Below, one piece after another: positions 49,329 to 61,526 of a DNA stretch of 64,000 nucleotides. The notes under the pieces are model-generated. The model saw only the letters and a list, made by a program, of their open reading frames with translations. It was not told where the DNA came from and ran no database searches. The translations under genes were made by a program, and so were the position numbers. Every line of letters begins with the position of its first letter. The stretch's first letter is position 1. Source of the stretch: Dysidea avara (lineage: Eukaryota > Porifera > Demospongiae > Dictyoceratida > Dysideidae); contig NC_089279.1 of the NCBI RefSeq assembly GCF_963678975.1, forward strand, positions 24,848,004-24,912,003. The letters are read 5' to 3'.

Positions 49329-51305
49329 ATGCGACGTTTCGACATTTTGAGTGGATTTGTCTACTCGAACTATTACGGCGAGTTACAAGATGAAGCTGCT
49401 AAGAAGCAATACAAGGAAAAGTTGCAGTTAATTGGTTGTTCTAAGGATCCGTTTTGGTTATACTAGAAAGCAAGACTCGCTTGGGATCACCTCAGTCTCT
49501 AGAATGGCATCAATGGCCTGACGTATCCTATCCTGATATGTACAACTATCTGATCGAAACCACAAGTGAGTACACCCATGAGCAGCTTAAAGCTTATAAA
49601 AGCCTGGAGGGATACAATTATTTAGCCAATGGGTGGATTAATAGCATATCAGTCATAAAATCTGATGGGAAATCCAATTGCTTCATCTTCACTGCTAGTG
49701 TCAAACATTCCCAAAGTTTGTCAGCTACACCATTGAAACTATGGATAGCAATCAAGTCTGATGGGACAATTTTGTGTGCCCACTGCACATGCATGGCAGG
49801 GCTAGGGGAAGTATGCTCACATGTGGCTGCAGTGTTGTTTGCAGCATATGAGAACACGAAGGTTAAAGAGCAACACTCCTCAACCTCACTACCGTGCTCC
49901 TGGCTGCCACCGTCATTTCGCAGTGTTGATTATGCTCCAATATGTAACATAGATTTCACCACCCCTAAGCAAAAAAGGAAACTGTCTGTTGATGGTGATG
50001 AGGAGTCTGTAAGCAGTAAGCCTAGTTACAAAGTTTCAAAGCTTACAGATGAAGATATTGATGCTCACTACGAGAATTTGTCCCGTCTAAAAATGAATCC
50101 TGTGTTACTTTCTTTTGTTGATGAATATAGTGATTCCTTTGTACCTTTATATGAAAGGGGTGTTCTCCCAAAGCCACTGTCACTGCTGTATCAAGATAAA
50201 AATTTTACGTGTTTCACCAATCTGTTGAAGGTGTGTGAACAGGTGTACCAGCATACAACCATAACAGCTGAGCAAGTGAAAATGGTCGAAGAAAAGACCA
50301 GGGAGCAATCTAATTCAAAATTATGGTTTCAACAGAGGGTTGGTCGCATTACTGCTTCTAAGTTGCGAAACGTGCTGCATACAAGCATCTCTAATCCATC
50401 TAAATCACTCCTTACCTCAATCTGTTATCCAGAAATGGTTCGTTATCAGTCTAAAGCATGCCTGTATGGTTGTAAACATGAGGATGATGCTCGTAAAGCA
50501 TACACTGAAGTGATGAGTACTCGACACAGATCTTTCTCTGTAGCCAGATCTGGCCTAGTTTTGGACGTCACGTCCATTCATTGGAGCCAGCCCAGATGGT
50601 TTAGTGCAATGCTGCTGCTGTGGAAAGGGTACACTAGAAATTAAATGCCCTTATTCTTGCAGAGACAAAGCCTTCGAGGAAGCAAGTAAAGATAAATCTT
50701 TCTATTTGCAATTTAATGACAAAGGCGATCTCCTTTTGACAAAGGATCATGTGTACTACCACCAAGTACAAATGCAAATGGAGGTGTGTCAAACAGAGTA
50801 TTGCGGCTTTGTTGTGTGGAGCAAGAATCAATTGTTGTGTCAACGTGTCTTATATGACAAAGAATTTATTAAGGCTAAGCTGGACAGTTTGGGAGAATTC
50901 ACTACAAAATGTATTTTGCCTGTACTAATAGCTAAGTGGTTTACAAAACCTGAGCTCGGCACAAATGATGAGAGTACTAGTGATGTGGACCCACCCTTGG
51001 ATAATTCTAGTGATGGTGATGTCTCTGCGACTTCTGTTAATTCTACAGATTTGGTCAATGCAACTTCAAATGATGTTGACTCGTATCATAGTGATGACCA
51101 TGAACCATCTGGGGACACAGGCACTCCGGATCCTGGGTTGGAACTATGGTGCTACTGTAGGCAAGATGAAAACTTTGACTACTTGATTGGATGCGATAAT
51201 GACTGCTGTACAATACAATGGTTCCACTTATCTTGTGTAAACATGACAATGGAAGAAGTTCCTGATGGAGACTGGTTTTGTCCAGACTGTCGCCAAACTA
51301 ATTGA
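49329..51305 (+). pseudogene. ISL2EU accessory protein: SWIM zinc finger, YqaJ nuclease, PHD finger; two frame breaks
   Basis: An ATG inside the left terminal repeat (49329) opens MRRFDILSGFVYSNYYGELQ to KEKLQLIGCSKDPFW. The next frame (from about 49445) carries WPDVSYPDMYNYL, the SWIM finger (CAHCTC...CSH, about 49780-49830) and the first YqaJ motif (GCKHEDDARKAY). The last frame (from about 50575) carries PFIGASPDGL, LEIKCP, an acidic linker and a C-terminal C4HC3 PHD finger (WCYCRQDE...HLSC...WFCPDC), ending at 51305. YqaJ domains are PD-(D/E)xK nucleases, and their E, D and ExK residues are all present. The two register changes, at about 49445-49460 and 50565-50580, split the protein; sequencing error or short introns are alternatives. 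The PHD finger may bind chromatin. Confidence 0.8.
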
Positions 51306-51363
51306 TAATTCTATGATTTTAACAATTATATATAATTGTACATGATTAATAACACTGTTTAGT

Positions 51364-52896
51364 CTAATTAAATGACACAACAGATTCACAATGATTACAT
51401 AATGCACAACATATGGCTACAATTTTATCTATGGTGGAAATGTTTTCTTCCTTATCACACATAATCATATTTATTGGCAAAGTTGACTGTAGGATTGTAT
51501 ACTTTTGTCGTACCAAACCTATCACACGTTCTACATGTATCCTTACATGTGCCAACTGTCGGGTTGTGTCGATTTCCATTTTACTTAGTTGTTTCTTGCC
51601 TCTCGTGAAAGCAGGTATCTTTACTTCAGCACAATACATACCGGCACTATCCTGTATTGTAAAGCCACGGTCAGCCAAGATTACATCACCAGGTAGAAGA
51701 TTTTTCATAAGACCGCTGTGCTCAGTTAAATGAACATCCGATACTCTTCCACCCCATCCTTTTGAAATAAATGACACTAATCCCTGTGGAGTGATCCCAA
51801 TCAAAAACTTCACAGTGTTGTGTTTTTTATAGTTAGACCAGGTTTGTGCTCTTGCTGTTAATGAAGTAGGACGTTCAATGTAGATTTCAAAACAGTCTAT
51901 TATTACAGCGCATTTCTTAAAATGTTTTCGAAATTCCATTGGCATGGTTTTGATCAGCTGGTCTCTTTCAGGCCACCTCACAAACACCGATAGTCTATCA
52001 TACAATACATCTATCCACTTGTTAAAGTACCTTGACACAGTTGAATAATGTACACCAAACCGGTATCCCAAATCCTGATAACCAAGGTTCAAATGCAATT
52101 TCATCAAGACCATGATGAACTGCTGGAAAACACTGCATGGCCCATTATGAAAAGATACTGGTAAACCAATGATAACTAAGCCGAAAACAACCTTAAGAAG
52201 CTCATACGAAGGTAGCCCTGTGTTATACTTTGTTTTAGTATCATCACCTGCCAAAAAATCATCATCAACAGCCTTCTTACGTAGTTTCGCATTTTCCCGC
52301 TGATATCTATCACAAAGCTTCTGCAGTTCAACACATTCCTGCTGGTATTTGTCACATTGCATCTTTAGCTCAGTGCACTGGGGGCATTCTTCACCGTCTG
52401 CACCAACTGCTGGCTCATTGATGCCAGTTGTGCTGTCAATCTCTTCGCATACATCAACCTGATCATGAGAAAAATTGCTCCCTTCATTGTTTTCAGTTTC
52501 ATCCAAAGTCTCATCAAAGCCTTCAACATCTTGCAACCTTCTTCTCTTAGATGCTCGTAACTTCCTTCCTTTGTTAGCTTGTAGCCTCCTCAGCTTGGTA
52601 GCTTGACGTTGTTCAAACCTTATCACGTCTCCCTCAAGTTTTCTCTTAATTGGACTTGCAGTGTATGGAAAAATAGAAGGTACGTAGTTTGGAGCAAGGG
52701 GATTGTTACTTTTCTTTCCAGTAACGAAGTGCCGACTACAAATCCACGTACTCTTGTTGGGCATCCAGTTCTCGCGCCTTACTGCTGCTATCCATTTTTG
52801 ACGTCTATCCAGATTACGAGGAAATTGATGAAAACTAATGCCACTATTCTTCTTATACACATTGTGGCAGTCCACAACACAACAACTTTTCACCAT
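51364..52896 (-). CDS. ISL2EU transposase, THAP domain plus DDE domain, intact
   Basis: One open frame of 510 residues. Residues 1-80 are a THAP zinc finger (CCVVDC, then CSRHF, ending YVPSIF), the sequence-specific DNA binder of several animal transposases. Residues about 85-215 hold a basic stretch and an acidic linker with a CPQC...C segment and a coiled coil. Residues about 230-300 form a helix-turn-helix region ([15 protein letters not shown]). The DDE_Tnp_4 catalytic core follows: [12 protein letters not shown] (first Asp), ILADRGF (second Asp) and [11 protein letters not shown] (Glu). It converges on the accessory gene with only 58 bases between the two stops. No break was seen, so it may still be functional. 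Confidence 0.9.
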   Translation of the reverse strand: MVKSCCVVDCHNVYKKNSGISFHQFPRNLDRRQKWIAAVRRENWMPNKSTWICSRHFVTGKKSNNPLAPNYVPSIFPYTASPIKRKLEGDVIRFEQRQATKLRRLQANKGRKLRASKRRRLQDVEGFDETLDETENNEGSNFSHDQVDVCEEIDSTTGINEPAVGADGEECPQCTELKMQCDKYQQECVELQKLCDRYQRENAKLRKKAVDDDFLAGDDTKTKYNTGLPSYELLKVVFGLVIIGLPVSFHNGPCSVFQQFIMVLMKLHLNLGYQDLGYRFGVHYSTVSRYFNKWIDVLYDRLSVFVRWPERDQLIKTMPMEFRKHFKKCAVIIDCFEIYIERPTSLTARAQTWSNYKKHNTVKFLIGITPQGLVSFISKGWGGRVSDVHLTEHSGLMKNLLPGDVILADRGFTIQDSAGMYCAEVKIPAFTRGKKQLSKMEIDTTRQLAHVRIHVERVIGLVRQKYTILQSTLPINMIMCDKEENISTIDKIVAICCALCNHCESVVSFN

Positions 52897-55800
52897 TTTA
52901 GTTCAAGTACGCATCCACTCACTTTTCCACTCAAAATGTTGGAGCGTCACATTCACGTGATTCGGGAACGCCCCCTGCAAAACCTCTATTGTATGCTAGG
53001 CACTAGTTAGAATATATATTGTTGTAAGATCACGTATATTGTCAGTACGCATGATGTGAAGTTGTATCCTTTTCCCCTACGCCAATCGCTTGTCGCAGCG
53101 AACAAGATTCATCACAGTCAACTCCCCCCATCCGTATATGCTGGTGCAGTGACCAGGGATTTTTATTTGCTGCCATATTTCTAACCACTCACCCAGACGT
53201 CGTGGTACCGTGGCATTCGAACGGTACCTTCAAAGGCAAGCGAAATCCCTGTTAGTCCACTTGTTTGTTTGTTCTGTTTCGTAGGAGGAGATGGAAGATT
53301 TCAAGCACCTGTGCAACTCCCGCAAGGGCTATCGACTTCACATGAAAAAACTCGTTGCAAAGGCAAACAACATTGTCGAATGTCACTGTAACAACGATAA
53401 GGAACTAGACCTAATCACCATAACTGATTTACTTGATCAATTGCAACGCAAGGACACAATCATATCGGAACTCAACTCTCAGATCTCAAAGCTAATTACA
53501 GACGAAGAACAACTTGTGGAAGAAATTTGTGAAACAGAATAGGTAAAAGAGCTTCTCTCCACCTCTATCACTAGATTCGCACACATTATTGAGACACTAT
53601 CAAAGCAACCAGTCCACAGTGTAGCTGAATCCCACACAGAAACTGACAAAGATATTCAGTCATCAGCCAGTGCAACTGATACAACACAATCCAACACAGC
53701 CACTGCAGGTGAACAACCACCTCATGCAAATTCAACGGCCATTCCCAACTCAGGTTTTCAGAATATTACTCACCTTCCTAAATTAAGCATACCATTGTTC
53801 TCCAGTAATACCTTGCAGTGGCAATCGTTCTGGGACTGTTTCGAGGCTGCAGTAGATCACAACACATCCATCACAGGGTAACAAAAGCTCAATTACTTGC
53901 GGGCAAAGCTCCAAGGAAGTGCTTTAAAAGTTATCACTGAACTTCCACCAACCAACCCCAACTATGACCATGCTATACAACTCCTCAAGAAGAGATATGG
54001 AAAGCCAGATAAGCTCATCGAAGCTCATATGCAAGCGCTAGTGGAGCTAAACAATCCTAACAACACACTGTCCTCACTACAATTATTCCATGACTCTGTT
54101 GAAGGACACGTCCGAAGCCTGCAATCACTTGGTACCAGCCATGAACAGTATGAGTCAATGCTTGTCCCCGTCATCCTAAGAAAGCTACCTGCAGACGTCC
54201 GCAGAAACCTAGCAAGATCCCATGGCACAAACCAGTGGACCCTGAGTGAGCTGTAGGGTGAATCCTTAATGAATTACACATCCTTGAGACAGGCATAGAT
54301 CACACTAACAATCCCAGCAATTCTCACATACCCACTGCAGCCTTCCTGACTGGTGCAAGCCGGAAATCAACTCAGAAGCTTTCAGAGCAACAGAGATGAC
54401 CCTCCTGTGTCTATTGTGGCGACCCACGTGCACCCAACAATTGCAAATCCATCATAGATCAGCAGAAACGAATGGACATCATCAAGCGAGATAAGTTATG
54501 TTTCAACTGCTTGGGCCACCACTAGCTTTCCCAGTGTAAATCACGATATTGCTTCCACCACTGCAATCGCCGTCATCATACCAGTTTGTGCAACAGTGCA
54601 ATACAGACAGATGGTTCCACTGTCCCCATCGACTCTACTGCACAAGGAAATGCTACACAAGGAAATACCAATCCCCAAGCAATGTCTGACACAGCTTCTC
54701 TCACAACTCTCACCTCCAATAAGACCAAAACAGCCAAGAATTCAACATGTTTATTGAAAACAGCAGTTGCCACAATCACGTCCATGGAGTCAGAAGCTGA
54801 AACCAATATTTTATTTGATGAGGTCTCCCTACGATCCTTCCTCACTCAGGAGCTAGCAGATACTCTGTCACTCCAATCACACCACCAGGAAAACATGCTT
54901 GTCCTAGTTCGGCTCCACACACCCCCTCACTAAGAAGATGAAAGCTGCTAACATTCATATCAAGACCAGAGATGGAAACCTTCTACCACTTTCAGTGCTC
55001 ATTGTGCCAACCATTGCTGCTCCTCTGCGGAACACTGCACAGACAGAAGTCACCAAGCTACCATACCTGAGTAGCCTACCATTAGCCCATCCTGTCATAA
55101 GCAATGATAGCTTCAAGATCTCACTACTGATCGGCACTGATCACTATTGGGACATAGTGGAAGATCATATTGTACGTGGACATGGGCCAACAGCCGTGAG
55201 TTCCAAACTGGGTTACCTACTTTCCAGTCCCCTGCCAATTGACAAGACCGCCACTACCATTACTAACACCCTTCACATTTCTACATACTGCCATAGTGAT
55301 GAATGTGATCTCACACAGTTCTGGCAACTTGAATCAACAGGAACCACCCCAGTGAATAACACCAATGACAATGGTTACCTGACAGAATATGCACAGACAA
55401 GCATAAGCCGCCAATCAGATGGGTCATACTGTGCCAAGCTACCGTGGAAGGCCACTCACTTACCACTACCAACAAACCATGAAATCTGCAAGAAGAGAGC
55501 TCATTCTTTAATTAATCGCCTCTCTCAAACTCCACAGTTGCTACAAACCTACGATGACATTATCCGCGAACAAGTCACACGAGGATTCATAGAGAAGGTG
55601 CAAAACACTTTGGACAGTACTGGCAAGACACACTACATTCCTCACCATTGTGTTAAGAAGAATTCCATGACCACACCGATCCGGATTGTCTATGACTGCA
55701 GCTGTCGTCAATCTGCTAACCATCCATCACTGAATAGCTGCTTACTAACAGGACCACATTTCCTCAATGATATGTACTCCATCCTACTCCGTTTTCGTAC

Positions 55801-58371
55801 TCACAAGTATGCTATATCTGCTGACATTGAAAAGGCATTCCTGCAAATAACCCTTCATGAGGATGACAGAAACTTCACTCGCTTTTATTGGCTCAATGAT
55901 CCTTCTGACCCAATGAGCAAGCTCGATGTTTACAGATTTAAGACAGTCCTTTTTGGAGCAGTGAGTTCCCCTTTTATTTTGTATGCCACCTTACACCACC
56001 ATCTGCACCAACATAACAGCCGTCTGTCATGTGACATATTACACAATCTGTATGTTGATAATATTCTTTCAGGTTGTTCATCAGAAACTGACACCATACA
56101 GTACTACCACAATGCTAGAACACTTCTGTCAGAGGCACGTTTCAACCTGAGAGCCTGGGTGACCAACAGTCCACAGCTCAGAACCATCACCCAGCAAGAG
56201 ATGACAGCAAACACTGATGTCCCTAGCAATGCGTTAGGATTACTGTGGAACCCAATCTCTGACGAACTATCACTTGCTCCCAAGAAGCCATCAATAACAA
56301 ACAATCCCCTCATCACCAAGAGAAAGTTATTGCAGGAATCCTCAAAGTTATTTGACCCCATGGGCATAACAACACCAGTCACCATTCAAGCCAAGATTCT
56401 AATCCAGAAGGTGTGGACACAACACATTGAGTGGGACGAGCCACTCGGAACAGAGCTAGCCAGAGAGTGGCAAGAGATAGCAGAAGATCTTACTCAACTT
56501 CACCAGGTCTCGATCAAGAGACAGTACCTCAACAACTTTAATCCAGCACACTTACAGATACATGCCTTCTCAAATGCCAGCATCAAGGCATATGGCGCTG
56601 TTGTTTACCTTTGTTCTCACACGGATACTACCTTTGTCATAGCCAAGTCCCGGGTGGCACTACTGAAGAGTCCAACTTTGCCACGATTAGAATTGACAGC
56701 AGCTCTAACTGCAACCCGCCTTGTGAAATTTGTGATCGACTCTTTGGAACTGACTAGCAGCCCTGTCCATGTGTGGGTAGACAGCCAGATTGCCCTGTAC
56801 TGGATCCACAGCTCCAAGAAGCTACCAGAGTTTGTTACCCACAGAGTCTCTGAGGTCAATCGTCTGCTGCTTCCATCAGTTTTTTGGAAATACTGCCCCT
56901 GAAGCAGCAGATTTGTTAATCCGAGGACTTACCTTCAAGCAGTTCCAGTCATCCACAATGTGGATCCATGGACCATCATGGTTATCCCATCAACAACAGT
57001 GGCCAAAGTGGCACCAATAGCCAATCTCACATCTCCATGCAGTAGCAGCCATCGCCAACGAATTTGTACCAGACCAAGGAATGCCACCAGACACAGGCTT
57101 ACACCTCATCATTCCTTTAACAAAATACAGCACGCTCAAGAAACTCCTGGCAGTCACAGCTTACGTCAACAGATTCATCCAAACCTTATGCAACAAAGTG
57201 CAAGTGTCAAAGGGACCACTCACTGCTATTGAGCTAGACAAAGCAAGAATGCAGTGGATTCACTCACGCCAACAAGAAGTTTATTGGAGAGAAATCAAGA
57301 ATCTGTCCACACCAAACTCTAAGAGGCTCATCCTTGTACGACAGCTCAGACTATTTCTTGATAAGGAAGGGTTCCTAAGATGTGGCGGTCGAATCCACAA
57401 CGCACCACTGGATGAAAACACCAAGTTCCCCTGTTTACTACCACCAAGACATTATTTTACCAGACTGATTGTTCACGCCACCCATGCCCATGCAGGAGTC
57501 ACCAACACAGTTACATCCCTCCGCCAGACATACTGGATCCCAACAGCCAGACAGTATGTCAAGTCTTTGTTACGCCACTGCACCATGTGCAAAAAGCAAT
57601 GTGGTAAACCTTACCCAAGACCAGATCCAGCCCCATTACCGAAGAACAGAGTACAAGATCTGCCACCATTCACTGTGACCGGTGTAGATTTCACCGGAGC
57701 CCTATATGTTCGTGACAACAATGAGGAGACAAAAGTGTACATACGACCTACACCTCCAGTGATGTGGATGACCCCCAGCCCCTCACCCCTGCACACCTTT
57801 TGTATGGGAGAATGATAACAAGACTACCACATGAGTGCCAGGCAGATGATCTTAACTACCCCGACTATGGATCTAATTCTCTACAAATTCAGACCAAAAC
57901 TCAGCCCACCTCCTGAAGAGCTCCCAAACTCGTTGGAGACACGAGTATTTAACGTCTCTACATGAATATCACAGATCATCAGGTCAGAACTCTCAACAAA
58001 TCAAATGTTGTTTCAGTACATGATGAGGGGCCTCGTCTAAATTGGAGACTTGCTGTTATAACCAAACTCTTAGTTGGTGGAGATGGTCTGATCCATGCTG
58101 CAGAAATTCGCACCAGTACAGGCACAACAAATCGACCTATTGCCAACCTTTTTTTCCCTGGAGGTCAACAGTACTGACTCTATCCAACATGTACTAGAAC
58201 CACAGAGGAGACCAGCAGAAGAAACAAGACTGGGCAGCACACGACCACTGAGACAGTCAGTCAGAAGAGCGACAGACAAGATGTCAAAATGGATAGAGAC
58301 ACTTCGCGCCCCCCCCGGAGGATGTAGAGACGTATAACTGAAACATTATATAGGTATTGTATGCTAGGCAC

Positions 58372-58964
58372 TAGAGCTGAAACAGATATCCGTATGATCC
58401 GGATATCCGGATAATAATTACTATCCGGATAGTACTTTGAAGCCTAGCGGATAGTAATAACTTAAAGCCATTTATCTGTCCAACTTCTCATCACTAGCTG
58501 AATCAATTTTCATCGTGGAGAGTTAGTTAAGCTAGATTATGTGAAGTTAACAGCAGCCTGGTAAGTTAATCAGCTTGCTCGCGACCACGCCCATCGCTAA
58601 ATTACGAAGCGAGGCTGTGAATGTTGCTGAAGAAGTTGTAACAGAATAGTTATTGCCTTATAAAGAGTTCTTTACGACTAGTTGTACCTGTAAAGGTCTT
58701 GTAGCAACTGCTACATCTTGTATTCATGTTTTCTCCAGCTGCCAATCTTGTTACAGACGGTGCAAAGTAACAGTGTAACATTACCACAAACCTTTTGCTA
58801 TCATGTTAATGTTTGTTTGCTTCTAGTACTAGTAAAACAAGGATGCTTACAATAAACTATAAAATGTTTCTATAGCAAGTGATGATGTCACTATCCGTAG
58901 GATATCCGGATAGGTTTTGTTCAGGATATCCGGATAGTAAAAGTTGCTATCCGTTTCAGCCCTA
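58372..58964. mobile_element. hAT-type MITE with perfect 8-bp target duplication
   Basis: The ends TAGAGCTGAAACAGATATCC and GGATAGTAAAAGTTGCTATC then CGTTTCAGCCCTA are inverted repeats. CTAGGCAC flanks both sides (58364-58371 and 58965-58972). The interior repeats GGATATCCGGATA palindromes at both ends. It is inserted in the right BEL/Pao LTR. Confidence 0.9.
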
Positions 58965-59388
58965 CTAGGCACTAGTTAGAATATATATTGTTGTAAGATC
59001 ACGTGAGTGTAGTATTGTCAGTACGCGTGATGTGAAGCTGTATCCTTCTCCCCTATGCCAATCGCTTGTCGCAGCGGACGAGATTCATCACAGTCAACTC
59101 CCCCCATCTGTATAAATACTCCAAATCAAGCTGTCTGTTACTATAAAGGTTAGCTAAAGCCTTTTAAACTTAAAAACTAGTACTTACGTTTTACCACCAT
59201 TTCTGAGGAGCAAGTGACATTTACTGTGCTGTAAAATGATAGCCTCTTAGCATCAAAATAAGTGTGCACATGATAGCAATGAAATTAGAGGCGATGGGGT
59301 AAAAAGGGATACGGGTGGGGATGAGAAACAATTAATCAAGTTTGCCTGGCCTAAGTTGTAGGTGATTGGAGAGAGCAGATCTCTTGTT

Positions 59389-59611
59389 AGGCCATCATTA
59401 TTATATTGCTTGTTTCCCGTCCTAATGGAACAAAAACTGATGCGGGTAGGAGGTGATTATTGATTACCTTAACACTTGGTCACTCTGTGCCTCCTTCTAT
59501 AATGAGATAATGCATTCACGTGATCTATAATCAAATAATTAAAATTTGGTGCGGCTACCTAAAAATTGATGCGGGTGGTGACGGGAAACAAGGAATTTAA
59601 TAATGATGGGG
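59389..59611. mobile_element. MITE, GGCCATCATTATTA ends
   Basis: GGCCATCATTATTATATTGC and TTGTTTCCCGTC are mirrored by GACGGGAAACAA and AATAATGATGGGGCC. Its end style matches the split Harbinger-like MITE next to it. The target duplication is unclear. Confidence 0.7.
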
Positions 59612-61526
59612 CCACTCCAACTTGATTTCCTGTTTCGGCAGTAAATTCCATTTTTCCATCATCAAACTACTACATATAACACAGCTACGCATGTCTTGCA
59701 CATGCCTATTACACAGCCACAAGGTGGACAATCCATGTTAACTACTACTACAGCTGCACCTGCAGCATCTAATGTGTACTTAGTTCAACATGAGGATCGC
59801 TTGACATGGATGAAAAAAATCCCTTGACTGTATCCTCGTCATTAACTTGTAATATAGTTCAACTAAGAATATAGTTTTCCTGTAGCATTTATCATAAATA
59901 GTCAGCACACTTGCTGGTGTCATGCATTTCCCTCTTGTCTAATTAAGAATCTTGTGAATTTGGGAATAAGATTTGGCAGTTCATTTACATATATATATAT
60001 ATATATATATGTAACAATTATATCTCTCCATAATTTCTATACAGTAGTAGCTACATTGACTAGTAAACCTGTTTATTGTGTAATGAATGAAACCCTATTA
60101 TGTGTTGCTAAAAAACAGAACATCTTTTTTGTCATCTCACCATGCAGTGCTGCTGAGATACTGTAATGGGGCAGACTCATGCTAGCTATAGTTGGCTCTA
60201 ATACTAGTTATTTACTCTTTAGCTAGCTGTTAATAGTATAAGCAAAACTATCACCTGATTATTATAAAAAACATTGATAGTGTTTGTTTTACCAAAGTTA
60301 GGTGAGTCTCATCTATTTTAGAAAATATGTTGTGTCTCTGATTCCTTAAGTGTCATAGTTGAAAGTTAAGTATTAAGGTGGCGGTCACCTGACTTCTGGT
60401 TTGTAGTGTGCTTTTTCATAACTCCACTGTGAGCTTATCTAACCATGTATGTCCAAGAAATCAACACCAGGCAATACATCGATTCTTATACTATTCCTAT
60501 GCTAATTTTCATGGAGGTTCTTGTTAAGAGTTGGAATTATGATGTTAATTGTAGGGGTACACAGAATTTCTTTCGGCATTACTTTACGCGAAACTATTGC
60601 CATATTAAAGGCAAAATCTACTATGAATCTACTCTCCAATAGCATATATAGGGCACAATGAACACCATTTAATGCTGTGCCAAGCAGAAACAATGCTAGC
60701 AAATTTCCAAACTTTCAAAAAGCCAAAAGTTGCCGTAACATTGACAGGCAATACAATAAAATCTTTTTATCTTGACATGCCACCCTGTGCCTACTACTAT
60801 TTCATTTATATTACAGAACAATAGAGGTCACCCTCACTAGTATAGTGATACAGAAAATATTATAAGCTCTTTAGCATATCATCCTAAACCACAGGTGACA
60901 TATATTGCCAAAAGTTTTGTGCAAATGACACGGACTTTCTTAAACAAAGTATCTCTGCTACTCTACTTACTTTTAGGTGTGTCTTCTATAATAAGTTTTA
61001 CAGAACAACAACAGTCTTCTTGTTGTTGCAAAGCTCTGGCCCATAGCACATTGAGTGGCCATTTAATAATACGTAATAACTATTTACATGGTGCAGGTGT
61101 ACGGCTTCACTTTTCAGAGGCTTCATAACCACTGCTTCCAGGTGACTGCCACCTTAAAGGAAGGAAGTCATGCTTAAACAAAGTTTTTGAATCTTAATTA
61201 TATGTGAGCTATAGTGCTAGTAATGTAACGGTTTTCAAAAAATTTGTAAATTTTTACATAGAAAATTAATTTCACAACAAAAGAAACGAATTACAGTATT
61301 ACATGAGTTTGTTATATTAAGAGACAAAGTGTATGTAAAACACTTTTTTTCTCTCCAATTAATGGTTGCAATCTACGTAAAAGACAAAAGTATTAACATG
61401 TATTTTACTAAAATCTTCTATTTGGAAAGTAATGCTAACAGCATCGCAAGGTGCAACGTATTTGAACCATTGTACATCCCACATAATAGCTTCTTGTTAT
61501 GCTAGTTACTTTCGAGTCTTTTACAG
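59612..61526. other. Spacer upstream of dehydrogenase 2
   Basis: 59980-60010 is an (AT)n microsatellite. The first exon of dehydrogenase 2 should lie here. ATG GTG CAG followed by GTGTAC at about 61093 would fit in phase (MVQ) but is too short to trust. Nothing else is recognised. Confidence 0.4.

Larger units (their letters stand above)
49295..52986. mobile_element. ISL2EU (IS4EU) DNA transposon
   Basis: The terminal inverted repeats begin GAGGTTTTGCAGGGGGCGTT and continue through CCCGAATCACGTGAATG to TTTTGAGTGG, about 65 bp with four mismatches. TA stands outside both ends. It holds two convergent genes, a THAP-DDE transposase and a SWIM-YqaJ-PHD protein. This pairing of transposase and YqaJ nuclease marks the ISL2EU group. 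It lies in the 5' LTR of the BEL/Pao element. Confidence 0.88.
49267..59114 (+). mobile_element. BEL/Pao LTR retroelement, fossil with nested insertions
   Basis: The LTRs begin TGTAGAGACGTATAACTG (49267 and 58323) and end near CYGTATA (about 53138 and 59114). AATAC, or AAATAC, borders both sides as target duplication. Without insertions each LTR is about 185 bp; they differ at roughly 7 of 140 comparable positions plus an indel, so the copy is not young. Internal parts are a gag-like region with a cysteine-rich knuckle stretch (about 53.29-54.56 kb), reverse transcriptase and RNase H of Pao type (54.94-56.90 kb) and an integrase region (57.08-58.3 kb). It is broken in several places. An ISL2EU transposon sits in the 5' LTR and a hAT MITE in the 3' LTR. 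Confidence 0.88.
49169..59353. mobile_element. Harbinger-like MITE split by later insertions
   Basis: GGCCAGACAAACTTGATTAC then TTGTTTCTC (49169) is mirrored at 59320-59353 (GAGAAACAATTAATCAAG, TTTGCCTGGCC). TAA borders both ends, fitting the 3-bp target of PIF/Harbinger elements. Only about 340 bp belong to the MITE (49169-49266 and 59115-59353); the rest is the BEL/Pao element and its own insertions. A similar GGCCATCATTATTA-ended MITE follows at 59389-59611. Confidence 0.65.

Noticed and set aside
50560-50590. Programmed frameshift in the YqaJ protein
   Set aside because: No slippery heptamer or obvious downstream structure at the register change; decay or sequencing error is simpler.
59985-60010. 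Regulatory TATA cluster
   Set aside because: Plain (AT)n microsatellite with no gene start nearby.
61090-61100. MVQ mini-exon as start of dehydrogenase 2
   Set aside because: In phase but only three codons long; too likely by chance.
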